DNA from: Paenibacillus radicis (ex Gao et al. 2016)
Lineage (GTDB): Bacteria; Bacillota; Bacilli; Paenibacillales; Paenibacillaceae
DNA length: 64,000 nt
Assembly (NCBI RefSeq): GCF_014641555.1
Contig: NZ_BMHY01000006.1
Location: forward strand, 165,430-229,429
Direction: 5' to 3'
The translations under genes and the position numbers were made by a program. This document shows positions 8,806 through 17,087 of the stretch, in pieces (position 1 is the stretch's first letter; each line of letters begins with the position of its first letter). The notes under the pieces are model-generated. The model worked only from the letters and a program-made list of their open reading frames with translations, was not told the origin of the DNA and ran no database searches.

Positions 8806-10257
8806 TTATCGGTTCAATACCCATGTATCCTTCACGCCGCCCCCTTGCGAGGAATTAACGACGAGCGAGCCTTCTCTCATTGCGACTCTTGTGAGACCGC
8901 CAGGTATAACATGCGTCTCCTCGCCCATTAGCGCAAATGCCCGCAAATCGATATGCCGGGGCGACATGCTTCCATCGACCATGACCGGTGCCCGCGACAG
9001 CTTCATCGTCGTCTGCGCAATATAACGGTCCGGCTGGCGTATAATCGCAGCTGCGAAATCTTTAATTTCCTTTGCCGAAGCCGTAGGGCCGATCAGCATG
9101 CCATAACCGCCTGACAACGATGTTTCTTTTACGACCAGTTGTTCCAAGTGATCCAGCACGTAATCCCGTTCTTCTTTGCGCGACAAAATATAGGTCGGAA
9201 CGTTATGCAGAATCGGCTCCTCGCCCAAATAGTAACGAATCATATCAGGGACGTATGCATACACTGCTTTATCGTCCGCTACCCCTGTACCTGGAGCATT
9301 CGCAATCGCAACGTTGCCGGCCCGGTAAGCATTCATCAAGCCTGGCACGCCAAGCAGCGAATCCGGATGGAAAGCGAGCGGGTCGAGAAAATCGTCGTCG
9401 ATCCGGCGGTATATGACGTCCACCTGACGCAAACCGCCCAAATCACGCAAATAAATTTTATGGTCCTTATAGACCAAATCTCTCCCTTCCACGAGATGGA
9501 TGCCCATTTGCTGGGCCAGAAAGGTATGCTCGTAATAAGCGGAGTTGAAAGCTCCCGGTGTAAGAAGTACAATCAGCGGGTCGCGCTTGCCGTTAGGTGC
9601 CAGTGAACGAAGCGAGCTCAGGAAATAATTCAAGCTGCGTTCGATACTCTGTACGGATGAGGATAAGTATAAATCGTGGAACAGCTCGCTCATGAGCGTG
9701 CGGCCTTTGAACAAATACGAGAAGCCCGACGGAGAGCGTAAATTGTCCTCTAGTACATAGTAACGGCCTTTCTCGTCTCTTATTAAGTCTATGCCGGAAG
9801 CGGTAATATAAACGCCCCCGGGAACATCGAGCCCGGACATTTCCGGACGGAAATACGTGTTGGATACGATCATTCGTCTAGGGATGACGCCGTCTGCTAC
9901 GATGCGCTGACCGTGGTAAATATCATGAACGAACAGATTAAGCGCTTTGATGCGCTGACGGACGCCGCGGTCCACCGCATCCCATTCATGCTTCGGAATG
10001 ACTCGGGGAATATAGTCGAACGGAATGGTACGCTCAAGCGGCTCGTTCTGATTGGGGCTATAGAGGGTGAAGGTAATCCCCTCCTCCAGCATCCTTTGAT
10101 TGAGGGCATGCTGCCGCATCGACAACTCGGCATGCTTCATCCGTCCGAATAAACGATGGACGCTTTCGTAATGCGGGCGAACGGACAGATCCTGCTCGAA
10201 CATCTCATCGTAAAATGATTGCGAATCATAATAGTGCGACTGCGTGGCCGTCGACAT
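8806..10257 (-). CDS. circularly permuted type 2 ATP-grasp protein
   Basis: A 483-residue predicted ATP-dependent carboxylate-amine ligase of the circularly permuted ATP-grasp class. Visible motifs are VLEDNLRSPSGFSY (about residue 165-180), VIYRRIDDDFLDP, GTGVADDKAVYAYVP, VVKETSLSGGYGM and a late SSQGGGVKDTW, which together supply nucleotide and Mg binding. I start at the second ATG because GGAGGAGG precedes it at good spacing. It is first in the operon with alpha-E and transglutaminase-like genes. Family knowledge predicts peptide or amide bond synthesis; the substrate is unknown. Confidence 0.92.
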   Translation of the reverse strand: MSTATQSHYYDSQSFYDEMFEQDLSVRPHYESVHRLFGRMKHAELSMRQHALNQRMLEEGITFTLYSPNQNEPLERTIPFDYIPRVIPKHEWDAVDRGVRQRIKALNLFVHDIYHGQRIVADGVIPRRMIVSNTYFRPEMSGLDVPGGVYITASGIDLIRDEKGRYYVLEDNLRSPSGFSYLFKGRTLMSELFHDLYLSSSVQSIERSLNYFLSSLRSLAPNGKRDPLIVLLTPGAFNSAYYEHTFLAQQMGIHLVEGRDLVYKDHKIYLRDLGGLRQVDVIYRRIDDDFLDPLAFHPDSLLGVPGLMNAYRAGNVAIANAPGTGVADDKAVYAYVPDMIRYYLGEEPILHNVPTYILSRKEERDYVLDHLEQLVVKETSLSGGYGMLIGPTASAKEIKDFAAAIIRQPDRYIAQTTMKLSRAPVMVDGSMSPRHIDLRAFALMGEETHVIPGGLTRVAMREGSLVVNSSQGGGVKDTWVLNR

Positions 10258-10334
10258 GCGAACCGCCTCCTCCATGATGGTGCAGCATCCTCAATCGATG
10301 CTTACGTCGGACATTCCTTATAAAATGTTATATT

Positions 10335-10384
10335 GATGTAAGGTAATGTAAGTGTTTTCGATGACTTTTACCTACATTTACATC
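10335..10384. promoter_or_regulatory. ATGTAA-type repeated half-sites upstream of the ATP-grasp operon
   Basis: The region upstream of the operon carries gATGTAAgg and aATGTAAgt in direct order, then the inverted cTACATTTACATc. This gives four ATGTA(A) half-sites within about 50 bases. It looks like an operator for a dimeric regulator, but I cannot name one. Confidence 0.4.
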
Positions 10385-10441
10385 TTTTATGGTAGCTTCA
10401 TCATACTAAATCCGGATATTCATGTCAACTTATATAACATA

Positions 10442-10479
10442 AAAAGCAGGGCTTCTTTTGGAAGAAGATCCCTGCTTTT
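10442..10479 (-). terminator. terminator of the HemAT-like gene
   Basis: Stem aaaagcaggg + cttctt paired with aagaag + ccctgctttt, loop ttgg, with a T-run on the minus side. Confidence 0.8.
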
Positions 10480-10499
10480 ATCATATGCCTATTTTTTTG

Positions 10500-11501
10500 T
10501 TATGTATTCAATTCACGCAAATCTTTCGCCACCTGCTCCACCATTTGAACGAATACTGCTAATTCCTGTGAACGGGCCGCCTGGTTCCGGGCTTCACCGG
10601 ACGTTTGCTCCGATTCTTTCTGTACGGCAGAGATTTTTTTCTCAATTTCCTCCAGATTGCGCTGGATCGTCTCCATCGCCGTCCGTGATGAGGCTGCCAG
10701 CTTTCGAACCTCGTTGGCTACAACTTCAAAGCCTCGACCGTTCTCCCCTGCTCTGGCCGCTTCAATTGCGGCATTCAACCCCAATAAATGCGTCTGATCG
10801 GAAATACCGCGAATCAAGGTTCCCATCTCCGTAATGCCATCCAGCTCAACTTGCAGCTCGCCAAGCAGTTCATGTGCTTTGTCCTGCGACTGTGACGTCG
10901 ATACTGCGGTTGCAGCAATCGATTGTGCGCCTTCGTCCAGCTCGACCATGAGTCCTGCCAGTTTCTCGACCGCACCTGTTACGGTTGTCAGCATTTCGGA
11001 CCGTTCATCGGCCAAAGTTTGAATTTTCGCTTGTTCGGATTGGTTATATGCCTCCAAAACGAGCTGTGAATCTAAATTGAACATTTTGCTAAGCGAATGA
11101 ATGATGCCGCTCCAGCGTTCAGGAATAACCCGCTGCATCACTTGCGTCGAAATATCGAGATAGGTCATATAAGTACCGAGATACCAGTCCGTTGTTAAGC
11201 CGATCCGCGAGTGAACCAAGCCAATTTTAATCCGGTTCTCAATAAACGGCTCATCGATGACGCCGGAAGCCAGCGACAGCCAATAGACGCGCTGCGTTTC
11301 TTTCAACCGTTCAATATTGCTGACCCGGTTAATCAGATCCATCATTTCGGGATATTGTTCAATACTGGAGTAGAAGCGGTCAACTACTTCCTCCACGACT
11401 TGCTCGAATATCGGACGGCAGGCTGACAGCCTGTCCAAATCTTCTTGGGTTATTCTCGTATAGTCCAGCTGCCGTTGACGATGCGCCGAAACGTTAATCA
11501 T
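10500..11501 (-). CDS. HemAT-like globin-coupled chemotaxis/aerotaxis transducer
   Basis: A 333-residue soluble sensor with no membrane helix. The N-terminal globin-type domain (about 1-160) carries the likely proximal haem ligand His97 in [10 protein letters not shown], followed by the WYLGTY segment usual in HemAT. A methyl-accepting chemotaxis signalling domain follows, with the hairpin tip [19 protein letters not shown] and [10 protein letters not shown]. The signalling part is short, ending about 60 residues after the tip. It is expected to bind oxygen and signal to CheA/CheW, although no che gene is nearby. The ATG follows GGGGGAG. Confidence 0.88.
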   Translation of the reverse strand: MINVSAHRQRQLDYTRITQEDLDRLSACRPIFEQVVEEVVDRFYSSIEQYPEMMDLINRVSNIERLKETQRVYWLSLASGVIDEPFIENRIKIGLVHSRIGLTTDWYLGTYMTYLDISTQVMQRVIPERWSGIIHSLSKMFNLDSQLVLEAYNQSEQAKIQTLADERSEMLTTVTGAVEKLAGLMVELDEGAQSIAATAVSTSQSQDKAHELLGELQVELDGITEMGTLIRGISDQTHLLGLNAAIEAARAGENGRGFEVVANEVRKLAASSRTAMETIQRNLEEIEKKISAVQKESEQTSGEARNQAARSQELAVFVQMVEQVAKDLRELNT

Positions 11502-11591
11502 GTTGAAGCTCCCCCTATGGTTGGCATTATTATGCTTCTTCCTATTATATCGACAAAACCAGGTATAAAGTAACCCTTATTTGGAAAAACA

Positions 11592-11620
11592 AAACCAGCG
11601 GCACCATTCTCCGCTGGTTT
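11592..11620 (-). terminator. terminator of prkA
   Basis: A perfect 10-bp stem aaaccagcgg / ccgctggttt; minus-strand reading runs into a T-rich tract. Confidence 0.8.
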
Positions 11621-11630
11621 TGTTCACAAT

Positions 11631-13526
11631 TTAGCGATTTAATAGACTGCCTACATACCGGAGAAGCTCATTGGCACATACCGGGCAGTAGCCATGCTCG
11701 TCGATCAGCCGCTTTGTCACTTCATTAATCCGTTTCAATTGGCTCTCATCCGGCGTTTTCGTCGATGTCGTAATTTTGACAATATCCTTCAAATCAGCGA
11801 ACAGCTTTTTCTCCACCGCTTCGCGCAAACGCTCATGACTGGTGAAATCAAACTTTTTGCCTTTTCGGGAATACGACGATATCCGAATGAGAATTTCCTC
11901 GCGAAACGCTTTTTTTGCATTTTCGGAGACGCCGATCTGCTCTTCGATCGAACGCATCAGCCGCTCATCGGGATCCATTTCTTCCCCGGTCAGCGGATCT
12001 TTAATTTTCGCCCAATTGCAATAGGACTCGATATTGTCGAGATAGTTCTCGAATAAGGTGCGAGCAGACTCCTCGAAGGAGTAGACGAAGGCCTTCTGAA
12101 TCTCCTTCTTCGCCAGCCCGTCATACTCCTTGCGGGCAACGGAGATGAAGTTCAAATACCGCTCCCGCTCCTCCTTCGTAATCGACGGATGCTGATCGAG
12201 TCCGTCCTTCAGCGCCCGCAGCACATCCAGCGCATTAATGCACTGTGTATCCTGCTTAATTAAAGCGCTCGAAATCCGGTTGATGACGTAGCGCGGATCG
12301 ACGCCGGACATGCCTTCTTCAATATACTCGTTTTGCATCTCCTTCAGATCGGCATCCTTGAAGCCCTCAATCTCCTCGCCGTCATACATCCGCATCTTTT
12401 TGACCAGATCCATGCCTTGTTTCTTCGTTTCCTTCAGGCGGGTAAGTATGCTGAAAATCGCAGCCGAACGCAGCGCGTGCGGCGAAATATGAATATGCTT
12501 CATGTCGCTTTGGCCGATCAGCTTCGTATAAATCTTTTCCTCCTCCGACACCTTCAAGTTGTACGGGATTGGCATGACGATCATCCGCGACTGCAGCGCT
12601 TCGTTTTTCTTATTGCTGATGAATGATTTGTATTCGGATTCATTTGTGTGGGCAATTATGAGTTCATCAGCTGATATTAACGCAAATCGTCCAGCTTTAA
12701 AATTTCCTTCCTGCGTCAGCGAGAGCAGATTCCACAGAAACTTCTCATCGCATTTCAGCATCTCTTGAAACTCCATCAGCCCGCGATTCGCTTTATTCAG
12801 CTCACCGTCGAAGCGGTAAGCGCGCGGATCGGATTCGGAGCCGAACTCCGTAATCGTGGAGAAGTCGATGCTCCCCGTCAGATCGGCAATATCCTGAGAC
12901 TTCGGATCAGAAGGGCTGAATGTACCGATACCGATACGGTTATCCTCGGAAATGAGCACCCGCTCGACAAGCACATTTTCGATTTCACCGCCATATTCGG
13001 TGCGCAGCCTCATCTGGCACGAAGGGCAAAGGTTGCCTTCAATCCGCACGCCAAGCTCCTTCTCAATTTCTGGCCGAAGGTCATGCGGAATGAGATGCAA
13101 AGGCTCCTCGTGCATCGGGCAGCCTTTAATCGCATAGACGGCGCCTCGTTCGGTTCTGGAATAGCGCTCCAGTCCTTTTTTGAGCATCGTCACAATCGTT
13201 GATTTCCCCCCGCTTACAGGTCCCATCAACAGCAGTATCCGTTTACGGACATCCAGCCTTCTTGCAGCCGAATGGAAATATTCCTCCACCAGTTTCTGAA
13301 CCGCACGGTCAAGCCCGAAAATTTCCTGTTCAAAAAACTTGTATCGCTTGTTGCCGTTCGTGTCCTCCACGCCGAATGATTCAATCATGTCATAGACGCG
13401 CGAGTGCGCTGTCATGGCCGGTGTGGGATCCTGCCTCAATGATTCGATGTATGCCTTGAACGTTCCTGTCCATTCCAGCTTCTCACTCTCTGTCCGATAC
13501 TCCGATATTCGCTTGAAAATGTCCAT
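11631..13526 (-). CDS. prkA: PrkA family serine protein kinase
   Basis: A 631-residue AAA+-like kinase, exactly the usual length of Bacillus PrkA, linked to sporulation and stress. The N-terminal AAA domain has a Walker A loop GPVSGGKST at residues 102-110, and a Cys pair (NLCPSCQMR) follows, as in the family. The C-terminal kinase-related domain ends in a second Cys pair (YCPVCANELL). I start at 13526 because GGAGGAGG precedes this ATG. In many Bacilli prkA is followed by yhbH and spoVR; here a terminator follows directly, so those partners must lie elsewhere or be absent. Confidence 0.95.
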   Translation of the reverse strand: MDIFKRISEYRTESEKLEWTGTFKAYIESLRQDPTPAMTAHSRVYDMIESFGVEDTNGNKRYKFFEQEIFGLDRAVQKLVEEYFHSAARRLDVRKRILLLMGPVSGGKSTIVTMLKKGLERYSRTERGAVYAIKGCPMHEEPLHLIPHDLRPEIEKELGVRIEGNLCPSCQMRLRTEYGGEIENVLVERVLISEDNRIGIGTFSPSDPKSQDIADLTGSIDFSTITEFGSESDPRAYRFDGELNKANRGLMEFQEMLKCDEKFLWNLLSLTQEGNFKAGRFALISADELIIAHTNESEYKSFISNKKNEALQSRMIVMPIPYNLKVSEEEKIYTKLIGQSDMKHIHISPHALRSAAIFSILTRLKETKKQGMDLVKKMRMYDGEEIEGFKDADLKEMQNEYIEEGMSGVDPRYVINRISSALIKQDTQCINALDVLRALKDGLDQHPSITKEERERYLNFISVARKEYDGLAKKEIQKAFVYSFEESARTLFENYLDNIESYCNWAKIKDPLTGEEMDPDERLMRSIEEQIGVSENAKKAFREEILIRISSYSRKGKKFDFTSHERLREAVEKKLFADLKDIVKITTSTKTPDESQLKRINEVTKRLIDEHGYCPVCANELLRYVGSLLNR

Positions 13527-13745
13527 GCCGTGCCTCCTCCCATCGCTTCCGCAATCCGCATTTTTCACTCCGCCCGGGATTTTCTCTAGCCCATCTATCG
13601 AGGGAACAACTTTTTATTGAAGTATTACATTCCTATGCTTAGTCCTGTAGGAAATTGACCACTATTTTAGTCGGCAATCCATCAAAATGCGACAAGCGTG
13701 AACAATCCTTTGTTATAATAGGTGGGAGAAAGCGAGGGATTTTCC

Positions 13746-14471
13746 GTGGCCGTCACGAAGGAAGAAGAGCTGTACAGCCCTATTAAAGCTTACTATGAGC
13801 GGCTGGGATACACGGTGAAAAGCGAAGTTCTGCACTGTGACCTTGTCGCTATGAAACCGGACGCCTCCGATGCGGTTGTTGTCGAAATGAAAAAAACGTT
13901 CAACCTCGCGCTGCTTCTGCAGGGAGTTGAACGCTTGCGAATTAATGACAATGTCGTGCTTGCCGTGGAACGCAACCGGAAAAAGAGCGGCGCCCACAAC
14001 CAGCGCTTTAGCGATATTACCGAGCTATGCCGGATGCTGGGCCTCGGATTTATGACCGTTACATTCTTTAAGACAAAAGCACCGGTCATTGAATTTCTTT
14101 GCGAGCCGGGCGATGCGCCGCAGCGCGGCATCCGCAGAAAGAAGCAAGCCCGCCTGCTTCAGGAATTCCGCGAGCGGAGCGGCGATTATAATGTAGGTGG
14201 CAGCACCGGACGCAAGCTGGTCACTGCCTACCGTGAAAAAGCGCTTCGCTGCGCCTATGCCATGCAACGCTACGGACCGCTCTCCCCGAGCAAGCTGGCG
14301 ACGTTAACCGAGTTTGCCAAATGTGGAGATCTGCTACGCAGCAACTACTATAGCTGGTTCGAGCGGGTCAAGCGAGGCAGCTACGGTCTGACGCCAAGCG
14401 GCGAGAAAGCGCTGGAGGAATACGCTGGCGTCATCGCCGAGTGGATAGCAAAACTGCCGCCCGACGCCTAA
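13746..14471 (+). CDS. DUF2161 family PD-(D/E)XK-type nuclease-like protein
   Basis: About 241 residues. The N-terminal half looks like a PD-(D/E)XK phosphodiesterase core: a conserved Asp in CDLVAMKPD, then VVVEMKKTF supplying the E-x-K pair. The C-terminal part (about 165-240) resembles a winged helix. I choose the GTG at 13746 because gaggga lies six bases upstream; an in-frame GTG at 13722 would add eight residues. A TATAAT at 13714-13719 may be its -10 box. Cellular role unknown; it stands alone between prkA and an aminotransferase. Confidence 0.75.
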   Translation: MAVTKEEELYSPIKAYYERLGYTVKSEVLHCDLVAMKPDASDAVVVEMKKTFNLALLLQGVERLRINDNVVLAVERNRKKSGAHNQRFSDITELCRMLGLGFMTVTFFKTKAPVIEFLCEPGDAPQRGIRRKKQARLLQEFRERSGDYNVGGSTGRKLVTAYREKALRCAYAMQRYGPLSPSKLATLTEFAKCGDLLRSNYYSWFERVKRGSYGLTPSGEKALEEYAGVIAEWIAKLPPDA

Positions 14472-14488
14472 TGGCGTCGCAGCGGCAG
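14454..14488. terminator. shared convergent hairpin overlapping the DUF2161 stop codon
   Basis: A 14-bp interrupted GC-rich stem (ctgccgc + cgacgcc / ggcgtcg + gcggcag) has a TAAT loop, and the TAA is the stop codon of the plus-strand gene. The minus-strand reading ends in TTTT, so it mainly terminates the aminotransferase gene. Confidence 0.7.
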
Positions 14489-14549
14489 TGATTGAATAAT
14501 GGAATGATAGAGGAATGAACATCATTCCGGCGAAGCGATAATGCTTGCT

Positions 14550-15746
14550 CTAGCTACGTGCCGTAAATTCGCGAATGGCATCCGCCAGCCGCTCTACACC
14601 CTGCACCGTTTTTTGCCCCGTATTATGGGTGAAATTGAGTCTTGCCGTATTCCGCTGCGGATCATAGGCGTAGAAGGAGCTCCCCGGCACAAACGCCACT
14701 CCTTTTAACACAGCAGCCTTTAACAACACTTCCGCATCAAGCCCTTCCGGCAGCTGCGTCCAAATAAACATGCCGCCCTTTGGCTCGATCCAGCTGAAGC
14801 CCTCAATCTTTTGCTCCAGAAGCAAGCTCTGCATCTCCACCATTCTGTCTCGATACGAACGGCGAATCGTTTGAATATGATCGTCTAGTGGAAAATGAGC
14901 CAGCAGTTGGCTAAGAATTTGCTGATCCATCGTGCTGGAATGAATATCAGCAGCCTGCTTCGCCTTCGCCATCATTCGGATTACTTTGGCATTGCCAATA
15001 GCCCAGCCGGTACGCAGCGCAGGAGCAACCGTCTTGGAGAAGGTACTGGTGTAAATGACAGCTCCGCCTTGCTGCTGCTGATCCAGCGAGAACAGCGTCG
15101 GGTAGTCCGCCGTTTCATCAAACTTAATTTCGCCGTACGGATCATCCTCCAGAATCGGAATGCCGTTTCGCACGCATAGATCCAGAAGCTGCTGCCTTCT
15201 TTCCAGACTCCATACATTGCCTGTCGGGTTTCCGAAAGTTGGAACCGCATACAGCATTTTCGGTTTATGTTCACGAATGAGGCGCTCTGCGTCTTCCGGA
15301 ATGATGCCATGCTCATCGCTTTCCGCCGCAATGACGCGCAAACCGTACAGCTCGAATACTTGCAAGCAAGCAAGATAAGTCGGCTTTTCTACCAAGATGA
15401 CGTCGCCAGGCTCCGTCAGCACTTGCACGAGCAAGCTGATCGCTTGCTGCGAGCCGGTTGTCAGAATGATTTCATCCGGGTCAACATTCATCCCTTTTTG
15501 CGCCATACGAACGCAAAGCTGCTCGCGAAGCGGCAAATAGCCTTCAGTCAAACCATATTGCAGAGCGCCTTTCCCTGCATCAAATACACGCTCAGCCGCC
15601 TCTCGGACAGCTTGTACAGGAAACAACTCCTCCGCAGGCAAGCCGCCGGCGAACGAGATCATATCCTTCCCTTGCGTCAGCTTCAAAATATCTCTAACAG
15701 CCGACGATTTTACCTCGGCAATTCGCGATGCAAACCGATAATCCAT
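14550..15746 (-). CDS. PLP-dependent aminotransferase (LysN/2-aminoadipate aminotransferase-like)
   Basis: A 398-residue fold type I aminotransferase without the GntR domain seen in MocR proteins. Motifs include the N-terminal FAGGLPAEELFP, TTGSQQAISLL, VPTFGNPTGN (substrate/PLP contacts), and STFSKTVAPALRTGW with the Schiff-base lysine. The family includes 2-aminoadipate and aromatic or branched-chain aminotransferases, so the amino acid cannot be assigned. It is monocistronic and convergent with the DUF2161 gene. Confidence 0.88.
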   Translation of the reverse strand: MDYRFASRIAEVKSSAVRDILKLTQGKDMISFAGGLPAEELFPVQAVREAAERVFDAGKGALQYGLTEGYLPLREQLCVRMAQKGMNVDPDEIILTTGSQQAISLLVQVLTEPGDVILVEKPTYLACLQVFELYGLRVIAAESDEHGIIPEDAERLIREHKPKMLYAVPTFGNPTGNVWSLERRQQLLDLCVRNGIPILEDDPYGEIKFDETADYPTLFSLDQQQQGGAVIYTSTFSKTVAPALRTGWAIGNAKVIRMMAKAKQAADIHSSTMDQQILSQLLAHFPLDDHIQTIRRSYRDRMVEMQSLLLEQKIEGFSWIEPKGGMFIWTQLPEGLDAEVLLKAAVLKGVAFVPGSSFYAYDPQRNTARLNFTHNTGQKTVQGVERLADAIREFTARS

Positions 15747-15882
15747 TACGTTTGCGCCTCCCCATTATTAGTCTGAATCCTTTTATTTTAGCAAGGTGTT
15801 CACAACTTTTAAAGTTTTCTTTTTTCGCATCGTTGGGTATAATGAAGAAGATGTAGCGGAATCAATCGGAGGTGTCTGCGCA

Positions 15883-15981
15883 ATGTCCATTACCATGATT
15901 ACCGTACTGACGGTCTTTGTTTTATTCGTGGCTGCGATGTTAACGTCTTCTTACAACGAAGACAAAACAAAAGGCCTCTAA
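15883..15981 (+). CDS. small single-pass membrane peptide, 32 residues
   Basis: A short reading frame preceded by GGAGGT nine bases before its ATG. The product has one strongly hydrophobic segment (about residues 2-22) and a charged tail SSYNEDKTKGL. A TATAAT lies at 15838-15843 and a strong terminator follows at 16014-16078. Promoter, ribosome site, membrane segment and terminator together make a real small gene likely. I do not recognise the family. Confidence 0.6.
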   Translation: MSITMITVLTVFVLFVAAMLTSSYNEDKTKGL

Positions 15982-16013
15982 TTCGGCCATTGTGCATCCC
16001 GGTATTCGGGATT

Positions 16014-16078
16014 AAAAGAAGGAAGCTTCCTATACTAAGCGTGTTGGCGCTTGATACAGGAAGCTTCCTTCTTTTTTT
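16014..16078. terminator. bidirectional terminator between small peptide and AbrB-like gene
   Basis: An 18-bp perfect stem (aaaagaaggaagcttcct and its complement) with an inner aagcg / cgctt stem and T-runs on both sides. It serves both converging genes. Confidence 0.85.
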
Positions 16079-16091
16079 AGCATGCTATGGA

Positions 16092-16340
16092 TTAACGGCG
16101 AAGTTGATTCATCTCGCCTACACATTGTCCGCATAAGTATCTGTCTTTAAAATCACGTACCTCTTCCATCGACCCGCAAAATACGCATCTTGGACGGTAA
16201 CGCTCCAAAATAATGTGATCGCCTTGTACTAATATTTCAACGGGATCCCCTTCATTCATCTGATACCGTTTGCGAAGAGACTTTGGAAGCACAATTCGCC
16301 CAAGTTGATCTACTTTTCTTACCACCCCTGCTGGTTTCAT
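16092..16340 (-). CDS. AbrB-family transition-state regulator with a C-terminal Cys4 motif
   Basis: An 82-residue regulator. The N-terminal swapped-hairpin DNA-binding domain is clear (VVRKVDQLGRIVLPKSLRK). In place of the usual C-terminal multimerisation segment there is a compact zinc-ribbon-like arrangement, Cys52-x2-Cys55 and Cys70-x2-Cys73. I start at the second Met because AGAGGTG overlaps the upstream GTG. It is likely to control stationary-phase or sporulation genes. The Cys4 tail is a subtype feature rather than a defect. Confidence 0.88.
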   Translation of the reverse strand: MKPAGVVRKVDQLGRIVLPKSLRKRYQMNEGDPVEILVQGDHIILERYRPRCVFCGSMEEVRDFKDRYLCGQCVGEMNQLRR

Positions 16341-16459
16341 CGTTTTCACCTCTTCTGTGTCTAGATTTGCAAGCTTTCCAGTGAAACCTTTGCTTTAATA
16401 GCTTTCGATGAGCATTCGGCAATTCCTTCTGACATTCTCATATTCTTAACATTCTGCAA

Positions 16460-16924
16460 TTAATGAAGAGATGGGAAATGATTTTGCCGAAGCGCCTCGT
16501 AGATAACAATCGCTGCCGAGTTCGATAAATTAAGCGATCTGACGTCTCCCGTCATAGGCATCCGGATACAAGTATCCAGATTCGCATCAATCAGCTCCTG
16601 GGGCAGCCCCTTGGTCTCTTTGCCAAACACAAAAAAATCGCCGTCCCGATATTCAAACTCCGAATATACTTTTTTGGCACGCGTACTGGCATAGAAAAAA
16701 CGGCCTTCAGGGTTGCTGTCCAGCACTTCCTGGAACGAATCATGGTACTCAATGTGAACCGCATGCCAATAATCGAGACCCGCCCGCTTTAAGGTACGAT
16801 CATCTGTTTGAAAGCCTAACGGCCGAACAAGATGCAGATGCGCTCCCGTAGCTGCGCATGTTCTTGAAATATTGCCCGTATTTGCCGGTATTTCAGGTTC
16901 TACTAATACAATATGGAATGCCAC
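16460..16924 (-). CDS. trmL: tRNA (cytidine/uridine-34-2'-O)-methyltransferase
   Basis: A 154-residue minimal SPOUT methyltransferase of the TrmL/YibK/CspR type, which methylates the wobble ribose of tRNA-Leu using S-adenosylmethionine. The family motifs are present: PANTGNISRTCAATG (motif 1), FGKETKGLP (motif 2) and the C-terminal knot RSLNLSNSAAIVIYEALRQ (motif 3). The start is a GTG preceded by GAGGTG. Length matches the family. Confidence 0.93.
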   Translation of the reverse strand: MAFHIVLVEPEIPANTGNISRTCAATGAHLHLVRPLGFQTDDRTLKRAGLDYWHAVHIEYHDSFQEVLDSNPEGRFFYASTRAKKVYSEFEYRDGDFFVFGKETKGLPQELIDANLDTCIRMPMTGDVRSLNLSNSAAIVIYEALRQNHFPSLH

Positions 16925-17087
16925 TCTCTTTCACACCTCTCATTCTTGCCTATACATTATACATGAAATGATAGATTTGCGCATTTTCTCGAAAAATTTT
17001 ACACATCGTTAACTTACGGTTAATCTTCGGATGAATGTACTCCTTCATAATGAAGTCATTAATGGGAGTGTAAAGGAGAATAGTGCG

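Noticed and set aside
13722..13745. Earlier GTG start for the DUF2161 gene.
   Set aside because: It lacks an upstream ribosome site, while the GTG at 13746 has gaggga at proper spacing. The choice remains uncertain.
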